Source of the DNA: an uncultured Flavobacteriaceae bacterium
GTDB taxonomy: Bacteria > Bacteroidota > Bacteroidia > Flavobacteriales > Flavobacteriaceae
Direction: 5' to 3'
Assembly (NCBI GenBank): GCA_947497245.1
Contig: CANMFO010000004.1
Span: forward strand, 307,759 to 371,758
DNA: 64,000 nucleotides
Each line of letters starts with the position of its first letter. Position 1 is the stretch's first letter. The translations under genes were made by a program, and so were the position numbers. The notes beneath the pieces are model-generated. The model made no database searches. It was not told where the DNA came from and saw nothing but the letters and a program-made list of their open reading frames with translations. Positions 34,381-43,239 of the stretch are shown piece after piece.

Positions 34381-36343
34381 ATATCATGCTGGCCAGGTTA
34401 CTGCGATTCTGTTTGTTTACAATTTCGAATACTTCCAGATTGGTGGATTTGAAGTACGTTCTTATCATTCTTTTGCGTGCTATTAAAGAATCCAAAGCAT
34501 TTTCAACCCGTATGTGTAGTTCTTCAGTAGTATATAGATGACTGTCCATTTCTTTTATTGGTGTCTCTTTGTTGGGAAGAACTACAAAAACACTTTCAGG
34601 AAGAATTAAATCGGGAGACTCCCTTTCCAATTTAGGATTCCCTTTTATTGTTTGATACAAAGAATCTTGTTTCAAATAATTGTTGGCAAACAACCCATAA
34701 CCCACAAAAAAATGCTCGCCGCCCGAAAGTTTTGCGCCATATTCCGAGTTGACCACCGCGTAAGTGCCTTTCAATTGTTTCGTTGCAAACAGATCATAAA
34801 CTTTAAGCAAGTCTTTTTTCAAGAGACTTCCCTCCACTATGGATTGGCTCAAATTCTGTGTCAAAAATATGCATGCACCTAAGAACGCGCACAGTAGCAA
34901 CGGGGCTATTTTTAGTGGTCTTTTCGTAAGATAAAAGCTAAAGTTTTGTTTGGTTAAAAAGAGAAAAGCAACAATAAAATTGCCTATCATTAACGGCACC
35001 AAAAAAGTTAGGATGTGAAAAAAAGTATCTTGGTCAATCCAGCTTATCTCGATTGAGTCTAGATGAATGAATAAAAGAAAATGTAGAGAAAATACCAAAG
35101 CCAGAGAACTATGCCCGTCTTGTTTTTTATAATTCAGAAACGCCAAGAAGAGCGTTGCCCATCCCATTATTTTATAGCCTAACAATAATTTGTCCAAAGG
35201 ATATGCAAGGTGTTCCATATAAGTATAATTTTCCAACGCCAAGAGGTTGTTGAAGAAAAAGCCCCTTAGCTCCCATCCCTTGAAAAGACAAATTGAAGAA
35301 TTGACCAATATGAACAACAAGGCTGTAAAAGCATAGGCCTTTAAGTGTAAAATGGATTTTCGATAGCCAAAAACAATGACCATTGGGATAAGGAGCAGAG
35401 GTATCACTATTAGAAAAACGAAGAAGTCCGTTAGGCCGGTTGCTAAGAGCAAGACAAATAAAATCCCAAATAACTTTTTAGCGCCAGGGGTATATTCAAT
35501 ATCACTTAATCCAAAAAATGTTAGGGCAAAAGCCATTGCCAAGTACACTCTTGAATGTTGAAAAATGGTATTTAGATTGAACGGTAGAAAGGAAAGAAGG
35601 ACCAAAAAAGAAAAACAGGTAATAAGTGACGGCCATCGACTTTTTCCTCCAAACCGTAAAATAATACGGTTCATCACCACCAATAGCATCAAATTTTCAA
35701 CTATTCCAAAAGAAAAGATGGACATTTCCTTACTGATTCCAACTAAATTTGAGTACAAGTTCATCAATGCATATTCACCTATGCTAAAGTTTTGGGTTTG
35801 GTACCATTTATTCGTTGAGATCATTTTGACATATTCCAACGTATCTATCCAATAATTGGAAAAGGTATAGGTGTCATTCTTTAAAAAAAATACCCTAGTA
35901 AGTACTAAGACAGCCGCGAATATGACCATATAGCTCGCTTTTTCAAGTTGTATTTGAGATTTAAAGGATATTAGTTTTTGCAAGATTCGATCTGGTTTGA
36001 TGCCATTACTGAATTTTCTGTAGTTTGATAAAGAATTGGAAATGAATTCTTTTGACGGCACCAGATAAAGACCTTTTCTTTTAAGCCCCTTAGAACCCAA
36101 TAATCCAAGGGATACCAAAATCAACAAAAGTGCAAAGGGCCCATATAGATTCAACTGAACCAGTGCGAAGACCACTATTAGGGCAATGGCAACAACAAGC
36201 ACAAAAAAATCCACCCTGCTTAAGCCAACTATCTTATTAATCTCCCCACCATATGTTTTGGCATAAACAAAGTACAGTGCGGACAAAAGCAGAAATAAAC
36301 GAACTGGCCCAACTAAAATGTGAGAGCTTATAACATCTGACAT
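34358..36343 (-). CDS. Polytopic membrane protein of the Pel-like locus, GT-C-like architecture
   Basis: Not recognised as PelD or PelE. The 661 residues hold about 12-14 membrane helices (residues 10-480) interrupted by loops such as WIDTLEYVKMISTNKWYQTQ, then a soluble C-terminal domain of about 150 residues (YAVVNSEYGAKLSGGEHFF...). Many helices followed by a periplasmic soluble domain is the layout of GT-C glycosyltransferases and some polymer ligases, but no catalytic motif was identified. It overlaps its upstream gene by 16 bp and its downstream gene by 23 bp, so stoichiometric co-expression with the export machinery is expected. It may replace the inner-membrane PelD/PelE part of the synthase complex. 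Confidence 0.6.
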   Translation of the reverse strand: MSDVISSHILVGPVRLFLLLSALYFVYAKTYGGEINKIVGLSRVDFFVLVVAIALIVVFALVQLNLYGPFALLLILVSLGLLGSKGLKRKGLYLVPSKEFISNSLSNYRKFSNGIKPDRILQKLISFKSQIQLEKASYMVIFAAVLVLTRVFFLKNDTYTFSNYWIDTLEYVKMISTNKWYQTQNFSIGEYALMNLYSNLVGISKEMSIFSFGIVENLMLLVVMNRIILRFGGKSRWPSLITCFSFLVLLSFLPFNLNTIFQHSRVYLAMAFALTFFGLSDIEYTPGAKKLFGILFVLLLATGLTDFFVFLIVIPLLLIPMVIVFGYRKSILHLKAYAFTALLFILVNSSICLFKGWELRGFFFNNLLALENYTYMEHLAYPLDKLLLGYKIMGWATLFLAFLNYKKQDGHSSLALVFSLHFLLFIHLDSIEISWIDQDTFFHILTFLVPLMIGNFIVAFLFLTKQNFSFYLTKRPLKIAPLLLCAFLGACIFLTQNLSQSIVEGSLLKKDLLKVYDLFATKQLKGTYAVVNSEYGAKLSGGEHFFVGYGLFANNYLKQDSLYQTIKGNPKLERESPDLILPESVFVVLPNKETPIKEMDSHLYTTEELHIRVENALDSLIARKRMIRTYFKSTNLEVFEIVNKQNRSNLASMIYEYEKIR

Positions 36344-37107
36344 TTCTTATTTTTTTGAAGTCTTTGCAGGTCAATCTCACCAACGTAGAAAGGAATATCC
36401 AAGAATTCCAATCTTTGGGCTATTCTTTGATATAGCTCAAAATCATTTGCATATTCTATTACAGCGATTTTTTTTTTGCGTTCACTTCTCACCATTTGGG
36501 CTATATTGATTTTTTCGATAAAAGAATCTTCAGTGCTTAGCCTATATTCTCGACTTGAAAAGTCAAAATCAGAAGCGATGGACTCAAAAATCACAAAATC
36601 TATAATTGGGTTCAAACGATCTAAAAGATGGATGCCATTGTTAATCGAGATGATGGAAGAATCCCATAAATTTTTGATATTCTCTATAATCTCGATCAGG
36701 TGTTCTTTCATATGGGAAAGATTTCCCCAAACCCCTGTGTTGTCCAAATTGTCCAGAAAGACACCATGAAAGCCCTTTGCCTTAATCTTTAGGGCCTGGT
36801 TTAAAATCATGTTTTTAATTGATGTTTTTGAAATATTCATCAACCAGGAATCCCAAAACGGATGTTTTGAAATTAAATCTCCCCTAAATTCTTGAAAATC
36901 GATTTGATGTTGACCTATCTCAGTAATACTGATATAACCGAGTATCACAGTACCTCTTTTTGCTGCTCGTCGAATATCATTCTCCGAGTAGAGTTCAGGT
37001 TCTAATATCAATACGTCATAAAAGGTTGATTTTTTCAAGTCTATTTTACCATAACAGACAGCAAACGATTTGAACGTATTTATTGAATCATGTTTTGTTT
37101 CTATCAT
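36328..37107 (-). CDS. GH114/PelA-hydrolase-like TIM-barrel protein
   Basis: A 259-residue protein of the TM1410/GH114 superfamily, related to the N-terminal hydrolase domain of PelA (GH166). Signature stretches are VILGYISITEIGQ (strand 3 region with acidic residue) and KGFHGVFLDNLDNTGVW (strand 4, Asp pair), then IISINNG and DFVIFESIASDF. Families of this fold cleave alpha-1,4-linked galactosamine or N-acetylgalactosamine polymers. No signal peptide is seen, unusual for a PelA-like hydrolase, so it may act in the cytoplasm or be misannotated at the start. Its ATG abuts the stop of the PelG-like gene with no gap. Confidence 0.72.
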   Translation of the reverse strand: MIETKHDSINTFKSFAVCYGKIDLKKSTFYDVLILEPELYSENDIRRAAKRGTVILGYISITEIGQHQIDFQEFRGDLISKHPFWDSWLMNISKTSIKNMILNQALKIKAKGFHGVFLDNLDNTGVWGNLSHMKEHLIEIIENIKNLWDSSIISINNGIHLLDRLNPIIDFVIFESIASDFDFSSREYRLSTEDSFIEKINIAQMVRSERKKKIAVIEYANDFELYQRIAQRLEFLDIPFYVGEIDLQRLQKNKKCQML

Positions 37108-38706
37108 TTAAAAGGCAGCGTAATAATGATAATCCATTTTTCTTAGATATCGTATAACGCTGGAAGTTGTCATCATCATAAAAACAAAACTTCCCAGAAA
37201 CATTCCCAAAACACTGTGTTCATAGCCAAACTGTCTACTTATTAAAAAACCTGAGATCAGGTTGATTGCCGTGGACCAAGAAAGTGCAACAAGGACAGGT
37301 TTTGGAACATTTAAAGTGAACAGGTAAAGACCATTTAACATTCCCCATCCCAATAAGAAATAACCAATTGACCCTATGGTACAAACATAAATGCTCAAAG
37401 TGCCGACTTCTTCCCCAAAATTTGCCATGTAGCCCCACGGTTTGTGAATAATGGCCCAAATCAGGTAAGCGGAACAAAGGGCGGTGCAAAAAAGAAGTAA
37501 GATGTGTTTCCAGTATAGTTTAATAAAGTAACGGTTAAAGTTGGCTATCTTATCAACATGGTATTCTTCTTGTTTTTTATCCAGTTTTTTAGTGAACGAG
37601 GAAATCGCATATTCCATGATTCCCGCCAGTGAAAAAAACATTAAAATTGATAAATCCATCCCTATTTCATAGTCTTTTTCGTAAACGAATATTAAAGGAC
37701 TCTGCCCACTGGGCCCCAAAGACCAAGCTAATAATCGATCTATGAAAATAAAAAGGTAAAGCATGGTTCCATAAATAAAGAAGCGTACATTTTTATAGGT
37801 AATGTATACTGCGTCAAATGTTTGGGTATCAGATTCGTTTGCTTTCCTCTTTTCTTTGGCTTTAATAAAGCCATTAATGAGCAGAATGTTTGTTAGAATG
37901 CATAAGGTAATCCCCAACCAGTGGGTCAGGTAAATGTGTAGTGAGGTATACTTGAAAAGAATTAAGGCAACTACCGTAGAAAAAAAAATGTTAAAAGAAA
38001 TAATCCATCGTTTTCGCAAAGAATGAAACGGTGCTATGGTAGTGAGTAAAATTGAAACAAGGACCGCATACACCACCACAATGAGATAGAATACAAGAGG
38101 GAAAAAGTGGAACAATGAATTTACGAGTCCCAAAACAAATGCTGAAAATACAACAAGTTTAGTTTGGGATTTCAGATAGTACCAGAATGCTTTTCTCAAA
38201 TTTTTATAATTGCCGTATTCCCAATAGACATACGCTTGCCTTCCAATAACTTGTACCATCCCCCCAGACACAATGAATCCAAAAATCACCCCAAGAACAA
38301 CGGCTGTTGATTGAACAATATTGAAATTTAGGTAAGTCCATAATGAATAATTGAAAAGGATTATGGTAAGTACCTGCAAAAAAATGGGGAAGAGATGAAG
38401 TAGGCCAGAAGCGTACCCTTTGAAAACAACTATGAACGTCTTCAAATATGAATTAACGGTAAGTCCAATTCCACGGGATGGCTTTGTTGAGTTTTGGGGA
38501 GTTACCTTTAACCGTTTCTTAATATCATTATCAATACAGATCGATAATTCCAAAAGACTATTAAAACCATAGTCGACCGGTACGTCTTCTTCACGAATTC
38601 CATAGGATTCAATAATGGCATAGATTACCCATTTTCCCTTTGGCAAGCCTATTTCTGAACTGATTTTTTTTAGAAGTGATTCGTAGTTTTTTTTGACACC
38701 CATCAC
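37108..38706 (-). CDS. pelG: PelG-like polysaccharide exporter/flippase
   Basis: A 532-residue inner-membrane protein with about 12 transmembrane helices from residue 95 on, belonging to the PelG family of the MOP (flippase) superfamily, as judged by order and sequence style (GYASGLLHLFPIFLQVLTII, VQVIGRQAYVYWEYGN, RKAFWYYLKSQTKL). PelG is thought to move the Pel polymer across the inner membrane. Residues 1-80 are a hydrophilic N-terminal extension (KNYESLLKKISSEIGLPKGK...) absent from Pseudomonas PelG of about 456 residues. Its start overlaps the end of the PelF-like gene by 4 bp (ATGA), giving translational coupling. Confidence 0.83.
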   Translation of the reverse strand: MMGVKKNYESLLKKISSEIGLPKGKWVIYAIIESYGIREEDVPVDYGFNSLLELSICIDNDIKKRLKVTPQNSTKPSRGIGLTVNSYLKTFIVVFKGYASGLLHLFPIFLQVLTIILFNYSLWTYLNFNIVQSTAVVLGVIFGFIVSGGMVQVIGRQAYVYWEYGNYKNLRKAFWYYLKSQTKLVVFSAFVLGLVNSLFHFFPLVFYLIVVVYAVLVSILLTTIAPFHSLRKRWIISFNIFFSTVVALILFKYTSLHIYLTHWLGITLCILTNILLINGFIKAKEKRKANESDTQTFDAVYITYKNVRFFIYGTMLYLFIFIDRLLAWSLGPSGQSPLIFVYEKDYEIGMDLSILMFFSLAGIMEYAISSFTKKLDKKQEEYHVDKIANFNRYFIKLYWKHILLLFCTALCSAYLIWAIIHKPWGYMANFGEEVGTLSIYVCTIGSIGYFLLGWGMLNGLYLFTLNVPKPVLVALSWSTAINLISGFLISRQFGYEHSVLGMFLGSFVFMMMTTSSVIRYLRKMDYHYYAAF

Positions 38707-40265
38707 CCGACCCTTTCATATTTTTCTTTAGCGGAAAGATCATCATTTTGCAAACGGGAAGGCTCTGCCCGTCTTTTTGGATGCAATAGACTGGAATAAA
38801 CGGTAGTAAAGTCTAAAATAAATTTTTCGACGGTGAATCTTTTTATCACATCTTCTCGGGCTTTATGGCCCATTTGAAGGCGTTCTTCCTCGCTGGTAAG
38901 CAATCTTATGACTTTCTCCGCGATACCTTTGAAATCTCTTGGTTTACATACAAATCCTGTGATGCCATCTCTAATCGCTTCCGAAACCCCACCAACATCC
39001 GTAGCTACTACGGGAATTCCGCAGCTCATAGATTCTATGACCGTAAAAGGGAATCCCTCGGAAATAGAGGTCAAAATTGAAATTAATCCCTCTTGATAGA
39101 GCTTTTCTGGGTGTTGATGAAACCCGGCCAAATAAAAATTGTCGGTCAAGTTAAATTGTTCGATCAACTTTTCGCAACGATCGGTATATTCTAAATCTGC
39201 GTCTTTGTCCCCATAAATCAAAAATTTCACATCTGGAATTACTTTTCTTGTCTCGTTACAGCATCTGATCATGGTCTCAATATCCTTCAAATCAAAAATT
39301 CTAGCGGCGGCGACAACATATTTAGCCCGCCCAGTAGCACCCTTTATCTGTGGTTTAAATTTTTGATGGTCCACCCCATTATGGACAACTCTGATCTTAC
39401 TGGGGTCTGCACCATATCTTTTTGCCCATGAAACATTAAAGAGGCTAACCGTTGTAATGATATCGGCATTGGCATACGTAATTCTTGTAAGCATTTCTGA
39501 AAAGCGAATCAGAAGTCTTTTAAGAAAATCCGAATATGGCAATTTGCTGATTGCCAACATCCTTTCTCGGATATAGACTCCGTGTTCGGTTAGCAGAATT
39601 GGAGCAGAACATTGCTGTTTATTAACTAATGCAGGTATTATTCCCGTACCCGCAACGGTAAGGTGGGTAATATTTGATCTGGGCACTTCGAGTCCCAAAG
39701 GCATCAAATAGCGATATAGCAAACGGTGTGCTGTTGTTAGGTCAATTAGTTTGATCTCGTCCTGCATTTCTTGTTGGAATTTTTCAAATGCCACTGATTT
39801 GAAACAATTCCAGACCAACTCACTTGACATGGTATTTTTATAATCAAAATCTCTAAAAAAAGACCACATTTTAATCATTGAGTCCGAGACCGAGATCGTT
39901 GATTCTTCGTCCCAGTTTTCAGAAAAGGTTTGTCTTAAAAAAATTTCATAATCGGGCAAAAATTTTTCCCTTATATTCTTGTGGATGATTTTTTCTTTTC
40001 TTTTAATTATTAGATTATGATCTATTGATACTGCAGGTGTTTCAATGGGTTCATCAGGAGACCATAACGGTACCTGAAAAACATTGATTACAGAACTGGG
40101 CAGTTCATACTTGAGGTGTGTTTCATAGTTGGCAGTAAGGGAATATAGCTTAAAATCAAAATTATGTAAGCCTTTTAGTATCAAATGGGTCCATGTTGAT
40201 ACGCCACCACCCTTAAAGGGGTATGTCCCTTCTGTAACGAGGAGAACCTGTTCTTTAAAATTCAT
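38703..40265 (-). CDS. pelF: PelF-like GT4 glycosyltransferase
   Basis: A cytoplasmic 520-residue GT-B enzyme of family GT4, the polymerising glycosyltransferase of Pel (UDP-GalNAc/GlcNAc donors in Pseudomonas). It begins with LLVTEGTYPFKGGGVSTWTH, the characteristic PelF N-terminus, has TVAGTGIIPALVNKQQ and LLTEHGVYIRER in the N-domain, and in the C-domain VVAAARIFDLKDIETMI and the EX7E motif EGFPFTVIE followed by ATDVGGVSEAI. Length is close to Pseudomonas PelF (about 507). It is followed by PelG with a 4-bp overlap, the same PelF-PelG order as in known loci. The upstream gap is 140 bp. Confidence 0.88.
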   Translation of the reverse strand: MNFKEQVLLVTEGTYPFKGGGVSTWTHLILKGLHNFDFKLYSLTANYETHLKYELPSSVINVFQVPLWSPDEPIETPAVSIDHNLIIKRKEKIIHKNIREKFLPDYEIFLRQTFSENWDEESTISVSDSMIKMWSFFRDFDYKNTMSSELVWNCFKSVAFEKFQQEMQDEIKLIDLTTAHRLLYRYLMPLGLEVPRSNITHLTVAGTGIIPALVNKQQCSAPILLTEHGVYIRERMLAISKLPYSDFLKRLLIRFSEMLTRITYANADIITTVSLFNVSWAKRYGADPSKIRVVHNGVDHQKFKPQIKGATGRAKYVVAAARIFDLKDIETMIRCCNETRKVIPDVKFLIYGDKDADLEYTDRCEKLIEQFNLTDNFYLAGFHQHPEKLYQEGLISILTSISEGFPFTVIESMSCGIPVVATDVGGVSEAIRDGITGFVCKPRDFKGIAEKVIRLLTSEEERLQMGHKAREDVIKRFTVEKFILDFTTVYSSLLHPKRRAEPSRLQNDDLSAKEKYERVG

Positions 40266-40405
40266 TGCTAAAGTTCATTAATATCAGAAGAGTTGAAATT
40301 GAAAGATCAACCTAATGTGGGAGACCCAGAAATTTATAGGATGAAACGTAAACTTAATCTTTGAACAGCAAACATAAACGCAGAAGTTATGTGTAGCTTT
40401 TGAAG

Positions 40406-41470
40406 CTAGTTTTCGAAATATTCGAAGGCATCGATTATATCGAGATAAACCCCATCAAAATTTGCTTCAAATATTTTCGAGAGATATGATGTTTTTTCCG
40501 GACCTAGAATGATATTTTGCCAAGCTGCTTCCCAGTATCTCACTTTATAATTGCCAGGCCAATTTTCATTTTCCTCCACCAACCAATAAGGTTGTTCAAA
40601 TTTCCATTCTGAATCCCAATAGAACCGATAATCTTCAGCTTCGCCGATAGACATATATGCTAGAATAAGTCGGCTTCCCCCATTATTTTTGGTTCTCATT
40701 TGTGCAATTTCATCCGCCGTAAATACTGCTCCGTCATTGAAAAAAACATCAATTATCAGCAAATCATAATCCGTTGATCTGATCGATGCGATGAGTTTTT
40801 CCTTAGAGTCGAATTCTGCGTAATTTAGGAGATAAAGGAAATTACTTGCCTCTGAAAGATCGTTAATTTTTAAACCATTAATGTTATAGGGAACCAAAGG
40901 ATAATCAGGAATCTTTGAAAGTTCCCTTTTATCAGCACTAAACGGGACAAATCCTTTAGCCACATTACTTGAAATGGAATTGTCAACTTTTTTTCTTGAA
41001 TAACAGTAATCCGTAATCAAGATGACATTTCCTGAATTTTTGGATTTTTGAAGAAAGCCAGATACATATTCGGTCCTGGACGAATTTGTTTTGATATTAA
41101 TATTTTTATCACCGTAAAAGAGTGATTCTTGACCATGGGCGTCAATAGCGTTAAGGTAGTCTAGAGAAAGTACTCCATCAGGGGTGCCATCTTTGGTAAT
41201 CAGTTCGATACCATTCTGTGGAACAGTCAAAAAATCTTTGTCAAATTCTTTTCCCCTGGCGCTAATTCGTTTAACAAAAGCTCTCATTTCGTTCTTGAAA
41301 AAATAGGTGGAATCGGTTTCATTGACCGACTCACCGATAGAATCAATAACATCGTCTGTACTTGCGCCATTTTCTTCTCCGGTATCAAAATCAACAGGCT
41401 CAACCTGTGAACAGGTCAGCATTGCAGACACAACCAAAGAAAATGTAAGTAACCAAAGTCTATTTCGCAT
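40406..41470 (-). CDS. Exported GH114-like hydrolase (endo-alpha-1,4-polygalactosaminidase type)
   Basis: About 354 residues from ATG 41470; an ATG 9 bp upstream is also in frame. The N-terminus MRNRLWLLTFSLVVSAMLTC is a lipoprotein-like signal. After a variable, acidic linker the C-terminal half shows the TM1410/GH114 fold: LLIIDVFFND, RLILAYMSIGEAEDYRFYW (acidic catalytic candidates) and FDGVYLDIIDAFEYF. Such enzymes cut alpha-1,4-galactosaminogalactan or Pel-type polymers. The gene lies first in the minus-strand run, 140 bp before the PelF-like gene, and could trim or release the polymer outside the cell. A separate promoter for the two is possible. Confidence 0.75.
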   Translation of the reverse strand: MRNRLWLLTFSLVVSAMLTCSQVEPVDFDTGEENGASTDDVIDSIGESVNETDSTYFFKNEMRAFVKRISARGKEFDKDFLTVPQNGIELITKDGTPDGVLSLDYLNAIDAHGQESLFYGDKNINIKTNSSRTEYVSGFLQKSKNSGNVILITDYCYSRKKVDNSISSNVAKGFVPFSADKRELSKIPDYPLVPYNINGLKINDLSEASNFLYLLNYAEFDSKEKLIASIRSTDYDLLIIDVFFNDGAVFTADEIAQMRTKNNGGSRLILAYMSIGEAEDYRFYWDSEWKFEQPYWLVEENENWPGNYKVRYWEAAWQNIILGPEKTSYLSKIFEANFDGVYLDIIDAFEYFEN

Positions 41471-41482
41471 AATGTACATTAT
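41469..41482. promoter_or_regulatory. 14-bp perfect palindrome at the head of the Pel-like operon
   Basis: ATAATGTACATTAT is its own reverse complement and overlaps the candidate start codons of the first gene. It could be an operator for a dimeric regulator. A chance origin is possible, because short AT-rich palindromes are common. No matching copy was noticed elsewhere, although the MarR-type operators near 46.7 and 47.7 kb have a similar TACAT core. Confidence 0.3.
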
Positions 41483-41846
41483 CTTAGATAAAGATAGCCG
41501 ATTGGTTCTTCCCCATTACCATACTGTTTTTTCAAATTGAAATGCCATCACGAACAGGATTGGCTCAATGATGAAGCCATTGGCCGTTACGGCGTTTATG
41601 TGCCTTGGTATAGGGGCACATATCTGGCTTATCGGGGTCTCTATACTTTTTCTCATGTTTTAGGAAGCTATATCGGGTGACAATCCACCCCTGACAAACA
41701 CTATTTTTGGGTAAGCCTTCGCCTTTGGTTTGATTGGTGTTCGTTTGGGAAGGCATTGGTCTTAAAAAGGACCCGTTGGCGTATTGTGACCAATGGCAAA
41801 GGGGAGCCAATGGCCTCACTTCTTCCTTTATTGGGTCGGAAGTTTA
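41483..41846. other. Gap of about 364 bp without a confident gene
   Basis: The stretch between the GH114-like gene and the barrel gene has short open frames on both strands but none with recognisable motifs or a start signal. A + strand frame around 41545-41680 encodes tyrosine-rich sequence (GRYGVYVPWYRGTY) that could be relic coding DNA. The promoter of the Pel-like operon must lie in the right half of this gap. Confidence 0.35.
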
Positions 41847-42470
41847 CTAAAAAGCAAAACCAAAGCCAATATTGGCCATCAGGCCACTGGTGAGAATACT
41901 TGGCAGGTCACCATCTTCGATCACGGATTGTACCTCAGTGCTGCCATCAGGAAAAGTAACGGTCATATCGGCAGTTTTAGGGATGCCGGAAAAGGCAAAA
42001 CCCACTTCGGGCCTAAAATAAAAGAGTCCACCTAGTTTAGCCCCTAATTTTATATTCAGCGAATTACTTTTTGAATCAAATACGCCAGTGCCGCCCGTTT
42101 GGGCTCCATTATCGGATTCAATATTCGTGGCGTCACCACTAATTTTAAAGCTAGCATAACTGAGACCTCCATAAAGCCCTTTGCCCTCTTTGAAAAAATA
42201 ATAGTTGGCACCCGCTTCAAGATATCTGAATTTTCCGGTTGCGTCGTCTTCATCGTCCAAATAGCTATCTGCTTTGATGCCCGAATAATCTACAAAAGCA
42301 GCGAGTCTGTTCTGCAATAAGGGGGTAACGTACTCCATGTTTGCGCCGATAAGGTTGGGGAAACCGATTTTAACCCCTATCCGAAGGGGTTTTTCCTGTG
42401 GAAGAAGCATGCTTGAAGTAAATAAACACAGTGCAACAAGCACTATTTTTGGGTTGCAGATTTTTTTCAT
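41847..42470 (-). CDS. Outer-membrane beta-barrel protein
   Basis: A 207-residue protein with signal peptide (ending SMLLPQE) and a small 8-strand-type barrel (outer membrane protein beta-barrel domain): GVKIGFPNLIGANMEYVTP, LEAGANYYFFKEGKGLYGG, FYFRPEVGFAFSG and the terminal LMANIGFGFAF ending in phenylalanine. Comparable to OmpW/Ail-sized Bacteroidota proteins of unknown role. It stands alone, 364 bp from the Pel-like operon, with a 769-bp gap on its upstream side. Confidence 0.7.
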   Translation of the reverse strand: MKKICNPKIVLVALCLFTSSMLLPQEKPLRIGVKIGFPNLIGANMEYVTPLLQNRLAAFVDYSGIKADSYLDDEDDATGKFRYLEAGANYYFFKEGKGLYGGLSYASFKISGDATNIESDNGAQTGGTGVFDSKSNSLNIKLGAKLGGLFYFRPEVGFAFSGIPKTADMTVTFPDGSTEVQSVIEDGDLPSILTSGLMANIGFGFAF

Positions 42471-43239
42471 ACTACTAGGGTTTTGGATTAGTTTAGTTAA
42501 ACGTCATTTGTATCAATATCGAAATACTTTAAAAATGTCATCACTTATAATCTTGATATGATGATTGCATTGAAACAAAACGATGGATTGCCGTGTATAC
42601 ACCAATGATTCATGTCCTAAAGTCCTCACAGCCCATGGTGACAACCATATTATATGAAATAAAGGGCTACAACTTTTACACGCTGCCGGTGGATTGGGAA
42701 CTATTCCTAAAATGTAATGGTGACGATTACCTCCATTCCATTTTTTCTTTAATGAAACCCATTCGATTTACGAAGCTGGTTAAAATTAAGGATCAATAAT
42801 GGATCTCACATAAGACGCGGAGCAGATTATTCCAAAAAAAAGGGGTCGAAGTAAGAATACGATAAACAGAGTATCTTTATAAGACCGGACGAAGGCTTTT
42901 CATAGGACACCTTGTTGCGTACCTTCTTATTTAACAATCAAAAGGGGGCCATCTACCCGTAAAAGCTTCTTCACCGATGTGAAAAAGCCTATGACAATAC
43001 AGGTGACGGTAAGCTTAACAACCCGTTGATCCAAATGAAACCACCAGTTCCCGGTCCTCTTTTTCGCCTTTGGAATTTTCAACCGGTTTCCATTTCCCCC
43101 GGTGCTTTGGTGATGAGTTCGATCATTGTGTTATCTATTGCAATGTAGCCCGAAGTTCCATCCAGTTTAACATTTTCAATGGTCCCTTTAGTAGTACCGT
43201 ACCTATAGTAACTGGGATAATACCTAATGAGCGTGTTGC
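42471..43239. other. Gap of about 770 bp without a confident gene
   Basis: The only larger frame (42593-42799, +) has no recognisable motif. On the minus strand, sequence near 43050-43190 reads GTTKGTIENVKLDGTSGYIA and TKAPGEMETG before a stop, with a following frame ELVVSFGSTGC, suggesting the decayed C-terminus of an unidentified gene. The upstream region of the barrel gene is also here. Confidence 0.35.

Noticed and set aside
41545-41680. Tyrosine-rich + strand frame in the gap next to the Pel-like operon
   Set aside because: Short, without start codon or homology that I can recognise; chance cannot be excluded.
42593-42799. Possible 68-residue protein
   Set aside because: No motif, no clear ribosome or promoter context, and it lies in a degraded-looking gap.
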